NCBI GenBank assembly: GCA_028752905.1
Contig: JAQNBH010000011.1
Location: 26,082,833-26,146,832 of the forward strand
Direction: 5' to 3'
Length of the DNA stretch: 64,000 bases
Source of the DNA: Cladorhizidae sp. MBARI D1340-BT2
Taxonomy: Eukaryota; Porifera; Demospongiae; Poecilosclerida; Cladorhizidae
Both the position numbers and the translations under genes were made by a program. Within the stretch, counting starts at the first letter, position 1, and the number at the start of each line of letters is the position of its first letter. This document shows, piece after piece, positions 11,464-24,027 of the stretch. The notes beneath the pieces were generated by a model. That model was not told the DNA's origin. It made no database searches and was given only the letters and a program-made list of their open reading frames with translations.

Positions 11464-13272
11464 GTAAGTATCAAATCATTACTGGTATGTTTTTTATCTG
11501 TGATTCATGATATTAACAATAGAGTTTGAGAAAAGGTAGATACTGGTATAGACAAATTATATGGCCCTGTGAATAAGTTATGTAAACTATATGAGGGAAT
11601 TTATGTTGATATTGTGGTATATAATAATTTTTACTTTATAAATTAAAAAAAATTTATAACGCTTTTCTATTGTTTTTCAGTAGAGTTGTGGTTCACTATA
11701 ACAGCAATGGAATGAAGCCAAACCAAAATTGTTGGTTTAAATTAAAATGCAAGTTAATATGGATTACAGTCCTCTTGCTATTCTTCCTTTTAAAGTAACC
11801 ATAATAATGGATGAGTGGGTATGAAATATATCTAATTTAACACAAACATATATCTATACCCATAAAACTGTCTGCAGATATGTAACTTGTAAGCATTTAA
11901 TACAGTCTATTTCTATAGCTATCTATATTTCCAAAGCTAGTCAAAAATCGGAGAAAAATATAAATATAGTTTATTTGCTAACATCATCTCTTAACTAACC
12001 AAATTGTATATAGGCATAAATGAAATACCTTACTTCCTAATGAGAATACTTAGGTCATTATGCTCTCATGATTAAAGCCCTACAATACAGCAGGTATATC
12101 TTTAAAGTATGGTCACTTCATTGCAACTAGAGAAATTTGATGTAATCTGCATTGTACATCTGTAATTTTTTTATTTGTGTATTTTTTATCAAACATTCCT
12201 TGCAAACTTGAAGATTGTAAAGTAAGCAAGAAAAGAAGTATTTTTGTTCTTACTTAGTATAATAACCTTGTCAACAATCAATTTCAAATTTACTTTCTCG
12301 ATGATTCAATTAGATGCTCTAGTATTCACAAGGAAAAATGATGTTTATTATTATGAATATACAGTTATAATAGTGGAAGAATTCAAATTAATATCTGCTC
12401 AACATCATCAAAATGTCCATGATGTCCTTGTTTTCAACATGAGGGAATTTATAGAAATAGTTACCATGAGTTATATATTTCTATTTATCTATTTTTGGTT
12501 TGAAAATTAGTCGTTTGCATTTTCTTTAAAAATTGGATGAGGTTTACATACACATTTATTGAAATTTGCATGAGTATTCAATATTACAAATTAATTCCTA
12601 TTAGGCATTATGACAAAATAATTTTCTTTCATCTGTGCCCTAAAGCTATTTAGAATATTGTTCTCAGTGAACTCTTAGTTGACAAAATAATATTAGAATA
12701 ACCTTCTCAATAATCAACTTTGACATTGTACTCTTTCGATATTTCGACTAGTTGTTCTAGTCTTCAACAAGAATAATTCCTGTTGAAAGGTAGAGCCGAA
12801 AAATCTAGAGAGTACAATTTCAAGTTAAAAATTCAAATGGGTATTGTAATAGAATATTGTTGTTTTATCTCGGATGCAAAAACTGAAAGTTAGGCATATT
12901 TTGAATCTCATCATAATTTTGTTGTTGGGTAAATCTAATCACTCGTTGTGCTAAGAACATCCTCTGGTATACAGCTACATTAACTGCTGTCTGGGAGATT
13001 GTTACAATCTGAACAAGTTGTGAAGTCCATACATCCTCATAGATTCTTAGCAGGTGATAAAAATGAGGATTTTTTTGGTAGCTACAGCTATCTTTCTTAG
13101 CATTCCACCAAAAGAAGATAGCTTAGAGATAAGTGAATTTAATTGCATATTGGAATCATGCATAAATGGAGGATTTATTTTGCTACTTTTAAAACATAGT
13201 TGCATGAATGTGAATTTGTCTAAAGATATAACGGGTATATTTTTTTTCCTGTCAAATATATAATTATATAAG
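11464..13272 (+). other. A-to-B intron of unit pair 4
   Basis: Homologous to the other A-to-B introns. It carries two stretches of the dispersed foldback repeat family, at about 12258-12333 and 12664-12795. The last part (13121-13235) is identical over about 115 bp to 16007-16121, far closer than the intron sequence upstream of it. Confidence 0.65.
12664..12795. repeat. Dispersed foldback-repeat arm
   Basis: Contains the family landmarks TAGTTGACA, TCTCAATAATCAACTTT, an ACTCTTTCGATATTTCGACT core and TCTAGTCTTCAACAAGAATA. Related copies lie at about 4352, 12258, 15160, 15499, 17975, 18660, 28102, 31272 and 34460. Confidence 0.65.
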
Positions 13273-13617
13273 GAGGAAAATCATGCTCACCCTGCCTAAG
13301 ACAAGGAGCAATCAGACTGCAAGGAGACACAGCTAGTAGGGGACGTGTGGAAGTCTGCAATGACAATCTCTGGGGTACAGTATGCGATAATGCATGGGGA
13401 GATTCTGAAACACAAGTTGCATGCAGACAACTGGGATATTCTGTTATTGGAGCTACTACAATTCCTGGATATGCTATTCCTGATGGCACTGGGCAGATAT
13501 GGTTGGACGATCTAAATTGTGTTGGGGATGAGATGAGTCTGTTTAACTGTACTGCTAATCTAATTGGAACCCACAATTGTTCACACAATGAAGATGTTGG
13601 AGTGAGCTGTCCAATTA
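13273..13617 (+). CDS. SRCR unit 8, B-type, intact exon
   Basis: A 345-nt exon, phase 1 at both ends (ATATAAG acceptor, GTAAGC donor), open throughout. The extension GKSCSPCLRQ holds two cysteines. The domain reads GAIRLQGDTASRGRVEVC, WGTVCDNAWG, VACRQLGYSVIGA, IWLDDLNCVGDE, SLFNCTANLIG, NCSHNEDVGVSC. All six core SRCR cysteines are present, plus the B-type VEVC cysteine. It is nearly identical to unit 10 except for a nonsense change and a nine-base deletion there, so the pair is a recent duplication or was homogenised. Role: extracellular ligand-binding module, inferred from the family. Confidence 0.92.
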
Positions 13618-14006
13618 GTAAGCAATATGAACATAATAGGATGTTTGATATTTCCTTTACCAAAATGTCTGTCACCAATGCTCGCTCTACAGTACTTTAG
13701 TCATAGCGATTGCAATAATTTATAACATCAAAAAATCATGATTATGCTACGTAATCTTAGCAGCTTGCTTTGTACATATGTGAACTAGAGCAAAAGAGGA
13801 AACAATAAGAACAAAATTCCAAATATTATCACACAAACACAAACACATATATATTATATTCTCATTGATTCCAGCTAGGTATATTCAAAACAGTTGCTGT
13901 CAAATGACCATATTGGCACTGTATATATGCTCTTTTTAGAACTTCTCCCTTTATTCTTAACATGATGATAAAATTTTCTTCATCATGATAACACTTTTCT
14001 CTCCAG

Positions 14007-14318
14007 AAACAATCAGATTGCAAGGAGGCACAGATAGAAGTGGACGTGTGGAGGTTTACTACAACAATGTCTGGGACACGGTGTGTTATCATTCTTGGTG
14101 GTCTGCAGATGCACAAGTTGTATGCAGACAGCTAGGATATTGTGCTATTGGAGCTACTACTCTTATAGAGTCTGATGTTCCTGACGGTGATGGGCAGATA
14201 TGTTTGGACAATGTCAATTGTGTTGGGGACGAGATCAGTCTCTTTAACTGTAGTGCTAACCTGAGTGGCATCAACAATTGTTCACACTTCGAAGATGTTG
14301 GAGTGAGCTGTCAAAATG
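14007..14318 (+). CDS. SRCR unit 9, A-type, intact frame, donor lost
   Basis: A 312-nt SRCR frame after acceptor [83 protein letters not shown]. At the position where every other A unit has G|GTAAGT it has G|ATAAGT (14319-14320), so the GT of the 5' splice site is lost. Reading on gives four residues and a TAA stop. A perfect GTAAGT lies 14 nt downstream (14333), but using it would include that stop. The unit therefore either ends a shorter protein, is skipped, or is dead. Confidence 0.88.
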
Positions 14319-16159
14319 ATAAGTAATAACTGGTAAGTTTTCATGTGTGATTCATGATATTAACAATAGAGTTTAAGAAAAAGGGCTATAGATAGAAGAT
14401 TACATGGCACTCTGTGTACAAATTATGTACACAATATGAGGAAATTTATTTGTTGATATTGTGGTATATAATATTTTCTTTTTCCTTTAATAAATTTTGA
14501 GAATTTTACAATGCATTTTACTAATGTTAAATAAATTTTTTTGTTTTGTTTTTCAGTTAGGTTATGGTTAAAACTAACAGGAATGGAACAAAGTTGAACC
14601 AAAACACTTGGTTTAGATTATAATGCGAGTTAATTTGGATTACAATCGTCTTGCCATTCTTCCTTTTAAAGTAACCATAATAATGAATGAGTGTGTTAAA
14701 AGTTATCTAATTTAGCACAATCATCTATATATCTATAACTGGAAAACTCTCTGCAGATATGTAACTGTAACTTGTAATGCACTCAACACAGTCTATTTCT
14801 ATAGCTATCTATATTTCCAAAGTTGGTCAAAAAATCATCTGCTAGAAATATACTTATTTGCTAACATCATCATCTCCTAACTAACCAAATTGTAGGCATA
14901 AATGAAATACTTTACTTCCTAATGAGAATATACTTAGGTCATTATGCTCTCATGATTAAAGCCCAAGAATCCAGCCGCTATATCTTTAAAGTATGGTCAC
15001 TTCATTGCAACTAGTGAAATTTGGTGCAATCCACATCGTTCATGTGTCACTATTCTATTTGTGTAAGTCTTATCAAACATTCCTTGCAAAAAACTTGAAG
15101 ATTGTATGTAGGAAGAAGTAAACAAGAAAAGAAATGATTTTAATCTTTCTTAGTATAATGACCTTGTCAACATCAATTTGAAATTTACTTTCTTGATGTT
15201 TCAATTAGATGCTCTAGCCTTCATCAGGAATTATGAACTTACAGTTAAATAGTGGAAGAATTCAACCCAATTTACAGCTCAATATCATCAAAATTTCCAT
15301 AATGTCCTTGTTTTGAACATGGGGGAATTTATAGAAATAGTCTATTTTGGGGTTGAAATTTTGGTTTGCATTTTGTTTAAAAAGGGGGTGATGTTTACGT
15401 ATACATTTATTGAAATTTACAGGTTTATTCAAATTATTTCCAATTATACATTAAGGCAAAATAATTTTCTTTCATCTGTGCCCTAAAGCTAAATAGAATA
15501 TTGTTGTCAGTTAACTCTTATTTGACATATAATTTTACAATAACCTTCTCAATAATCAACTTTGACATTGTATATACTCTTTCAACATTTCGAATAGTTG
15601 CTCTAGCCTTCAACAAGAATAATTCCTAGAGCCGAAAAATCGAAACAGTATAATTTCAAGTTAATTATTCATACGATTATTGTAATAGAATGTTGTTGTT
15701 TTATCTCTGATGCAAAAACTGAAAGTTACGCATATTTTGAATCTCTCTTTTGTTGTTGGGTAAATCTAATCACTCATTGTGCTAAGATTATCCTCTGGTT
15801 ACAGCTACATTAACTGCTGTCTGGGGAATTGTTGCAATCTGAACAAGTTGAAGTATATAATACACTCATTTGTGAAGTCCATACATCCTGATATAAATAT
15901 AAGCTTCTTAGCAGGTGATAAAAATGAGGATTTTTTGGTAGCTACAGCTTAGCCTTCCGCCAAAAGAGGATAGATATAAAAGCTATAATGCATTATTTAA
16001 TATATAGCTTAGAGATAAGTGAATTTAATTGCATATTGGAATCATGCATAAATGGAGGATTTATTTTGCTACTTTTAAAACATAGTTGCATGAATGTGAA
16101 TTTGTCTAAAGATATAACGGGTCTATTTTTTTCCTGTCAAATATATGATAATATTTAAG
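14319..16159 (+). other. A-to-B intron of unit pair 5
   Basis: Homologous to the intron at 11464-13272, including two foldback-repeat stretches at about 15160-15232 and 15499-15632, in the same order. It is somewhat rearranged just before the B unit (extra AT-rich bases at about 15970-16005) and then identical to the earlier copy for about 115 bp. Confidence 0.65.
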
Positions 16160-16495
16160 GAGGAAAATCATGCTCACCATGCCTAACACAATGAGCAATC
16201 AGACTGCAAGGAGACACAGCTACTAGGGGACGTGTGGAAGTCTGCAATGACAATCTCTGGGGTACAGTATGCGATGACGCATGGGGAGATTCTGAAACAC
16301 AAGTTGCATGCAGACAACTGGGATATTCTGCTACTACAATTCCTGGATATGCTATTCCTGATGGCACTGGGCAGATATGGTTGGACGATCTAAATTGTGT
16401 TGGGGATGAGATGAGTCTGTTTAACTGTACTGCTAATCTAATTGGAACCCACGATTGTTCACACAATGAAGACGTTGGAGTGAGCTGTCCAACTA
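16160..16495 (+). pseudogene. SRCR unit 10, B-type, nonsense mutation
   Basis: A 336-nt exon with good splice sites (TTTAAG, GTAAGC). It is almost identical to unit 8, but the Gly codon before AIRLQG is TGA (16192-16194), so the frame is closed near the start of the domain. A separate nine-base in-frame loss removes VIG from the GYSVIGATT segment. All later motifs are intact (WGTVCDDAWG, VACRQLGYS, DLNCVGDE, LFNCTANLIG, EDVGVSC). The single-base lesion in an otherwise clean exon implies very recent inactivation, a stop allele, or a sequencing error. Confidence 0.9.
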
Positions 16496-16913
16496 GTAAG
16501 CAATAAGAACATAATAGGATGTTTGACATTTCCTTTACCAAAATGTCCAACAATAGTTGTCACCAATGCTCGCTCTACAGTACTTTAGTCATAGCGATTG
16601 CAATAATTTATAACATCTAATTATGTTCAATTTCTATAAAAAATCATGATTTTGCTACATAACTTTGCAGCTTGCTTTATGCATATGTGAACTAGAGGAA
16701 AAGTGGAAACAACAAGAACAAAATTCCAAATATTATCTCACACACACACACACATATTATATTGTCATTTGTTACAGCTGAAACAATTGCTGTCAAATGA
16801 CCATAATTATTGGCACTGTATATATGCTATTATAGGCTCTTTTTAGAATTTCTCCCTTTATTCATAACATGATGATAACATTTTCTTCATTATGATAACA
16901 CTTTTCTCTCCAG

Positions 16914-17225
16914 GAACAATCAAACTGCAAGGAGGCACAGATAGAAGTGGACGTGTGGAAGTTTACTACAACAATGACTGGGGCACGGTGTGTAATCATT
17001 CTTGGTGGTCTGCAGATGCACAAGTTGCATGCAGATAGCTAGGATATTGTGCTATTGGAGCTTCTACTTTTATGGAGTCTGATGTTCCTGATGGTAATGG
17101 GCAGATATGGTTGGACAATGTCAATTGTGTTAGGGACGAGATCAGTCTCTTTAACTGTAGAGCTAACCTGATTGGTGTTAAAAATTGTTCACACTTCGAA
17201 GATGTTGGAGTTAGCTGTCAAAGTG
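16914..17225 (+). pseudogene. SRCR unit 11, A-type, nonsense mutation
   Basis: A 312-nt exon with intact splice sites. It reads [28 protein letters not shown] and VACR, then TAG at 17036-17038 in place of the Gln of RQL, and continues in frame with GYCAIGA, IWLDNVNCVRDE, LFNCRANLIG, NCSHFEDVGVSC. The usual VGDE is VRDE. Apart from one codon the domain is complete, so like unit 10 this looks like recent loss. Confidence 0.9.
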
Positions 17226-19243
17226 GTAAGTAATAAATCATTACTGGTATGTTTTTCCATGTGTGTTTCATGATATTATCAACAGAGTTTGAGAAATGTA
17301 GATATTGATATAAACAGGCAGATTACATGGCACTGTTTGAACAAGTTGTGTACACTACATGTGGTAATTTATATGTTGTATATAATAATTTCTTTTGCTT
17401 TTAATAAATTTGGAATTTTTTTATCTCATTTTGTTGAGTTTTAAAAGTCTACCACAAAAGTTTTTCTGGTTGACTATAAAATGAATGGAACCAAGCCAAT
17501 TAAAAACAGTTGGATTAATAAACTACAGTGCAAGTCAGTTTAGATTACAATCTTCTTACCCTTCTTCCTTTTTAAGTAACCTTATTAATGGATGAGAGGT
17601 AATGAAAGATATCTAATTTAACAGATATGTAACTTGTATTGCACTCAACACAGATTGTATTTCTTCAGCGCCTTTCAAAAATCATCTTCTAGTGAAATAT
17701 ATAAACATACATTACTTGCTAACATCACCTCTACTAACTAACCAAACTATAGGAAAAAATGAAATGATCTACCTCCTAATTCATGTTTATTATGCTCACA
17801 TGACAAAACACCACCAATCCAGCAGCTAAAGTTTGGTGACTAGAGTGTATCCAGTAGAATTTGATGTAATACACGTAAACTATTCTATTTCTGCATGTCT
17901 TATCAAACATGTCCTGCAAACTGGAAGATTGCATGTTGGAAGTAAGTAAACAAGAAAACAAGTCTTAATTATTACACAATCAATTTGAAATTTACTCTCT
18001 CAACATTTAAAATAGATGTTCTGGCCTTTATCAGGAATAGTCATATTTATTATTATGGATTTGCAGTAACATTGGAAGAATTCAAACTGGTTTGATATTA
18101 TAATGCAAAAATGTTTTTCATAGGGTTATGGTTGACTATAACAGGAATAGAACAAAGCCAAGAAAAAACAGTTGGTTTGTATTGCAATGTAAGGATTACA
18201 ATCCTCTTGCCTTTATTCCTTTTACAGAAAACATAATAATGGTTGAGAGGGTATGTAATTTAACATAGCATATATCTAAATCTGTAAAACTATCTACAAT
18301 TATGTATCCTGTAATGAACTCGACACAGTCCACTTCTATAGCGATCTATATTTCCAAAACCTGTTTAAAAAATCATCTCGTAGAGAAATATATATAATTG
18401 CTAAAATAATGCTTTACTAGTTAAACAAATTGTAGCAATAAATCAAATGACCTACATCCTAAATAAGTGATGCCGGTCATTATGTTCTCATGATGAAAGG
18501 CCAACAATCCATCTGTTATATCTATAACATTCAATGTAAGCAGTGAAATTTGATGTAATACACATTGTGCATCTGACACTATTCTATTTGGGTATGTCTT
18601 ATTAAACATGCCCTGCACACTATGCTGGAAGAAGTAAGGTAGAAAATAAGTTTGTACAATAACAACCAATTTGAAATTTACTCTTTCGACATTTCAACAA
18701 GATGTCTTCATAAGGAATAATGATGGATTTATATAACATTAATACAAAAATGCTAACTAATTTTAATATCATAATGAGCATAAAAAATTTCCATGATATC
18801 CCTCTTTTGAATATAAAGAAATATTTATCTTGTGTTAGGTGCATCTATTTCTGTTTTTAAATTAGCTTATCATTTTTGGTTTAGCTGTTGTTTAAAAATA
18901 AGATGATGTTTACGTATACGGCATGATGGCAAAATCTTTTTAATTTATCTAAGACCCATAGTCTTGTTTGTATCTGTGATACCAAAAATTAAAGTTATCA
19001 TTTATTCTGATATAAATATAAATTTCTAACAGATGATGAAAAGGAAAAATTTGTAGTAGCTACAGCTATCTTTCTGAGCCTTGCTAAACATAAACATTGG
19101 AGCAGAGTCATGCATGAAATATAAATTTTCTAGTTTTCAAACGGTTTGCTTAATACATGAGAATGAATATGCATTTGTTAGAATGTGTATCGGGTGTAAT
19201 GTAAAATGATGTAAAATATATGTTACTGACATTTTAATTAAAG
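17226..19243 (+). other. A-to-B intron of unit pair 6
   Basis: A longer homologue of the other introns. The landmark region appears twice in diverged form (about 17560-17830 and 18190-18560), suggesting an internal duplication. Foldback-repeat arms lie at about 17975-18045 and 18660-18720. No coding region is supported. Confidence 0.55.
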
Positions 19244-19587
19244 AAGGAGTATTGTGCTCACCTTGCTCATCACAAGGAGCCATCAGACTGCAAGGAGGCA
19301 CACCTACTAGGGGACATGTGGAAGTCTGCAATGATAATTTCTGGGGAACAGTGTGCAATGATAGATGGGGAGCTGCTGAAACACAGTTGCATGCAGACAG
19401 CTGGGACATTCTGCTATTGGAGCTATAACACTTCCTACATTTGCTGTTGCTGTTGGTACTGGCCAGATATGGTTGGATGGTGTCAACTGTGTTGGGGAAG
19501 AGATGAGTCTGTTTAATTGTAGTGCTAAACCAATTGGATTCCACAATTGTGCACACCATGAAGATGTTGGAGTGAGCTGTCAAACTG
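19244..19587 (+). pseudogene. SRCR unit 12, B-type, 1-nt deletion
   Basis: Acceptor TTAAAG and donor GTAAGC flank 344 nt (345 minus one). It encodes GVLCSPCSSQGAIRLQGG, VEVCNDNFWGTVCNDRWG, then one A is missing at about 19386 (ACACAGTTGC instead of ACACAAGTTGC), so VACRQLGHS and all later motifs (DGVNCVGEE, LFNCSAKPIG, HNCAHHEDVGVSC) are in another frame. The remainder is clean. The gypsy element begins about 180 bp after the exon. Confidence 0.9.
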
Positions 19588-19765
19588 GTAAGCAATAATC
19601 ATCATAATAAGATGTTTAATATTTCTTTTACCAAAATTTGCAACCATGCCTGTCACCAATGCTCTAAAGTATTTTTGTCATAGCCATAGCAATAATCTCA
19701 AAAGATTCATGATTTTTCTTATTTAATTTTTTTGCAGCTTTCTTTTTGCATATGTGGACTAGAGG

Positions 19766-20040
19766 TGTTGTAGATCAACCTATGTGATCTATAATGTCTC
19801 CATACTATATACGACAACTACAGGATTAAACAAGATCGATAAGCTTGAACAAAAACGATTTCACAATCCCCAGCCTGACATGAGGTGTGGTGATGGTGCT
19901 CTCCTTTTAGACCCCAGTCGCCCCTTTAACTCATGTCATTCATCACATTATCATGTTCAAGGTTGCCTTTACAGGCCACTTATCTATTCTTCATGTCGGG
20001 ACTTGTAGTTGGGGCTTGCCCAGGCGGATGATTCCCAACA
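19766..20040 (-). repeat. 3' LTR of the gypsy element
   Basis: A 275-bp segment that in element orientation starts TGTTGGGAAT and ends CTACAACA, i.e. TG...CA ends with a short inverted repeat. It is preceded (element sense) by a purine tract at 20041-20054. Its outer 39 bp recur at 27866-27904 with a few mismatches, which supports the LTR assignment. Confidence 0.85.
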
Positions 20041-20054
20041 CTCCTCCCTCCCCC
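20041..20054 (-). promoter_or_regulatory. Polypurine tract of the gypsy element
   Basis: On the minus strand this reads GGGGGAGGGAGGAG directly before the LTR start TGTTGGG. It is the expected primer for plus-strand DNA synthesis. Confidence 0.8.
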
Positions 20055-20907
20055 GATTTGTAGTGAGCCCAGGTCTTCGTGTTCTGGTTCAGTTGGCTCC
20101 CATGCTTGTCTGGATAGACTGTCTGCATTTCCATTATCTCGTCCTGGGCAGTGAGAGGTGGTGTAGGCGAATGGCCGCAGTCACAGCACCCATCTTGTTA
20201 GACGTCCCCCAGCATCCTTCATGCTGGCCAGATACTGTAGGCAGTTATGGTCTGTGACTACCTTGAACCTCACTCCAGTCAAGTAAACTTGAAAGTACCA
20301 AATCCCTTCCACTATCACTAGGCACTCCCGCTCCAAAGTGGCATAATCTTCTCTGCTTTCTTCAACTTTTGGGAGAAGTACGCCACCGGTCTATCTTGGT
20401 CTTCTCCATGGTCCTGGCTCAGCATCGCACCTATCCCTACATCCGAGGCATCTGTCTGTAACATGAGCATTTTTGCGTAGTCTGGTCCAGCCAGGACTGT
20501 GTCGCACTGGAGGGCTTCCTTGATCATCTTGAAGGCTTGGTCATGCATCTCATTCCACTTTACTTTTTTGGGATGGACTTTTCCCATCAAGTCAGAGAGA
20601 GGGGCCGCTATGGCTGTGTAGTCCTTTACAAATTTGCGATAGTATCCCGCCATTGTGTGGAAAGATCTGACATCCTTCTTTCTTCTGGGTACTTTAAATG
20701 TTTGGATTGCCTTGATTTTTGCCGTCTGGGGGTGTAGTTTACCCTCCCCTATTCGGTGTCCCAGATATTCAGATTGTGTCATTGCAAATTGGCACTTGAC
20801 CATCTTCAGTGTCAGTCCAGCATCCACCAACTGGATCAATGTCTGGTCGAGCTGAGCGAGATGGTCTTCCCAGGTGTTAGAGTAGATGATTAAATCATCC
20901 GTATAGG
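20055..20907 (-). pseudogene. gypsy RT (3' part) and RNase H
   Basis: Minus-strand pol remnant. It starts directly at the hAT insertion with AYTDDLIIYSNTWEDHL, the catalytic YxDD box of reverse transcriptase, followed by LKMVKCQF, YLGHRIGEGKL, and the connection domain FHTMAGYYRKFVKDY. RNase H starts with LQTDASDVGIGAMLSQ and continues YATLERECLVIVEGI and VTDHNCLQYL after a one-base frameshift near 20345. It ends with CPGRDNGNADSLSRQ, the usual gypsy RNase H terminus, with one stop before it. No integrase follows, only about 60 codons and the polypurine tract, so RT-RH is the last part of pol. Confidence 0.9.
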
Positions 20908-21175
20908 CAGGGGTGGATCCAGGGGGGGGGGGGGAGATTTCTGGGGTTGCAACCCCCCCATAACGTTCTAAACAATAGCTCCACCTCCAGTTTCTTTGTT
21001 AGATATAGAAGACACTTTGTTAGATATAGACACTTGTTAGATATAGACACTTGTTAGATATAGAGATATAGACACTTTGGTTAAACTACGCACACTCCTG
21101 CAATGTGGATGTGCATGATAATAGCAGCTATGTAGTCATTCTGGATTCATTTTGCATCTGCCATCAATATTGCCA

Positions 21176-23850
21176 TGTCTGGAAGTAGAAAGAGGCCAGC
21201 ACCCAGGGATTGTACCCAGCTGACCACTTTTTTTAAAAGGTAAGATACAATATACAGCTAGTATAATAATTATGAACAATAAAGGTTAAGAGTTGAATGC
21301 TCAATTTATAATAGCCTTCTAATTAATGTAGAATCGAGTCTGGGTCCCATATCCCTGTGTCAACGACTGCTGATGATGGTAACTCTAGTGCATCAACTGA
21401 TATAGATTTATTTGTTCAATCACCATCAATGACAGTCACAGTCACAACCACTACATCGAGCTCTTCCATGTCAATGCCAACTACTGTTTCTCAGTTATGC
21501 TCAGCAACAATTGATATGATGACTACATCACTCAGTGTAGTTCCGTCAACTAGTGGACAGGTGGACTTAGGGACAATAGTTGAAGCCGCTCAAGGTAACT
21601 GGGATAAGCTTAGGTCATTAGCAAATAATATCCCAGATGATCGTAAGAAGCAATATCTTTCTCATCATTCCAAACCTTCTTCTTCTGATCATCTCCAGGT
21701 TACCAAACTAGGAAAAACCTGGAGTGTATCCTTCCAGCTTTGATGGTTAGTACAATTTCCTTGGCTTTCATACAGCACTGTTCTTGCAGGTAGTCTTTGC
21801 AGATATTGTATAGTTTTTCCAGAGCAGCCGGGTAGAGGCAGTGTTTCTGGAGTTGGCAATCGTTCTGGTTTGTTAGTTTTGTCCCCATACCAGAAACCTG
21901 ACTCAAAAGCACTTCGCAAGGATGGTGTACTTGTATGCCATGATCAGACTCAAATGCACTGCCATGCAGCTGAGAGGGTAGACCTTTTTGTCAGAAATTT
22001 TAACCAACCAAATGAAACGATAGATACAAGGCTATTGAAACAGAGCAACCAACAAGCTGAAGAGAACAGGCATGTTCTCCAGCAGATAGTTTTGGATGTA
22101 GAGTTTTTGGCAAAGCAAGCACTACCATTCAGAGGCCACTCTGACTACAGAGTGGATTTCTCAGATGAAGATGTCAACAGGGGCAATTTTGTAGCCACAC
22201 TTCAGCTTTTGGCTAAGACAGATAAGCTCCTACAGTAACACAAATACCTTCTCTCAGCTAAAAGGAACGCGAAGTATATATACCAGCAAGACCATTCAAA
22301 ATGAGGTTATTCACAGAGCATATAACTGAACAGCTCCGAGAAAAAAATTGCCTTTCACCATGATTGCCACAGATCCTCATTCTAATCAAGAGATTCTTTC
22401 TGTGTGCTTCAGGTATGTTGATCTGTCCTCTCCCACTGATCCTCATATCAAGGAGTGCCTGATTTGCTTTGTCTAATTGGACCGAGCCACTGCTTCATCC
22501 ATTTCAAGAAAGTTTCTTGAAACAGTTTCTAGTCCTTCAGTTTCTTTAGATCCCTGTAGAATTAGAGGGCAAGCTTATGATAGAGCATCTGTGATGTCAT
22601 CCGGCATTGCAGGAGTCCAATCTAAAGTTAAGGAGGTCAGCCCACTAGCTCTGTACCACACTGCTACTCACACTGTCAATTGCCAGAGCATGTCTTGTTC
22701 AGGAAGTACGAAACTTGATTTTAGTTATAAATGAAGCACACCTCTTTTTAGCTCACAGCCCTAAGAGGCAAAACCTTTTTGAACTTACAGTCAAATGAAT
22801 TCTTGCCTTCTTCAAAAGCAAGAAAGCTTCCAGGAATGTGTAAAACAAGATGGGTGGAGAGACATACATGCTTTAGTGTTTTTGAAATGTATGAGCCACT
22901 TATCACTTTCTTAGATGCCATTTTGTGTCCTACTGATTACCCAAATTTAGGCTCATCAGATGGAAGCTGGAATTGGGATACTGAGACAAGAGTGAAAGCA
23001 CAAGGCTGAAAGCTGCTCGCTGTTTTTATAATCACCAAGAATGTTCTTGATGAAGTGAAAATACTTGCTTCAAAACTTCAGAAGCAGGATCAAGATATAT
23101 ATGAGGCCTATAACAAAGTTACTGAAGCAATTGAATGCTTGAAAAAACCCAGAAAGACATTTTTAGCTTGTGGTATTGTGAGGTACTTCAACTGGCTGAG
23201 TCAATTGGTGTGAGTGAGAGAGTGTTCCAAGAAAGACAAGCATTCAACGGAATCGAAGCAACACTCCAAGTCAATCAGCAAAAGAGCATTACAAGAGAGT
23301 CATTGCTATACCAGTGCTGGATTCAATCATTAACCAGTTGGAGGAAAGATTTCAAGGTGAGAGAAAACAAAGTCATACGCTTTTGTGCCTTGTGCCTTCA
23401 GTGCTCAACTGCAATCAGAGTGTTCAACTATCACAACATATAGATGACCTTCTGTACTGGGAACAAGATCTTCCATGTTCCTTGTCTCTCAAAATATCAA
23501 AAGTGAACTAAGAAGATGGCAATTTGTGGGAGCATAAGCGAGACAAAGATGAGGCTAGCACCCCCAACAATCTTCTTCTTAGCTCTTGTGACTCTGACTC
23601 CTTTCCCAAACATTCATTGCTTACTAGTCATTGCTTGCACTCTGCCTATCACCAGTGCTGAAGCAGAATGATCATTTAGTTTGCTCAGGAGGATAAAGAC
23701 ATATACAAGGTCGACTTTGACTGAACAAAACTTATCTAATCTTGCTGTAATAGCCATAAACTATGGAATGAGAGTGTCAGTTGATGATATCTGCCATGCT
23801 TTTGTGCAGTGTCACCCGAGAAGGCTCTTTCAAGCTTCACTATTTATTAA
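21176..23850 (+). pseudogene. ZMYM1/TTF-type hAT transposase, decayed
   Basis: It starts MSGSRKRPAPRDCTQLTTFF (21176), with an intron at about 21240-21330 (GTAAGA to TAG) splitting an Arg codon, then a Ser/Thr-rich stretch to about 21700. Next come a TTF-type cysteine region (VQFPWLSYSTVLAGSLCRYC, about 21750-21815), DGVLVCHDQTQMH, the DUF4371 block (NETIDTRLL, LAKQALPFRGHSDYRVDF, NRGNFVATLQLLAKTD), CIC-type core fragments, LCKTRWVERHTCF-like sequence at about 22840, LDAILCPTDYPNL, and the hAT C-terminal dimerisation region SLLRRIKTYTRSTLTEQNLS (about 23680-23740). Stops and frame changes near 21740, 22238, 22474, 22732 and 23008 make it inactive. Family assignment is by motif recognition. 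Confidence 0.85.
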
Positions 23851-24027
23851 CTGAAAATTGTTTCCTGTTTATCTTTAGTTGCTGTTCTTTTAAGCTGATA
23901 AATATTCTTATTCATTACACAGTTCAGTGTGCATGGGCTAGTTCCCCTGCACCCCCCACCCCCTGTACCTTTCAATTCCTCGATCCACCCCAGCATCTTC
24001 CTTAGGTTGTTAGTAGGTAGGCAGCCA

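Noticed and set aside
14319..14330. AT-AC (U12) donor at the end of SRCR unit 9
   Set aside because: ATAAGTAATA does not fit the U12 donor consensus ATATCCTT. It is a mutated GTAAGT.
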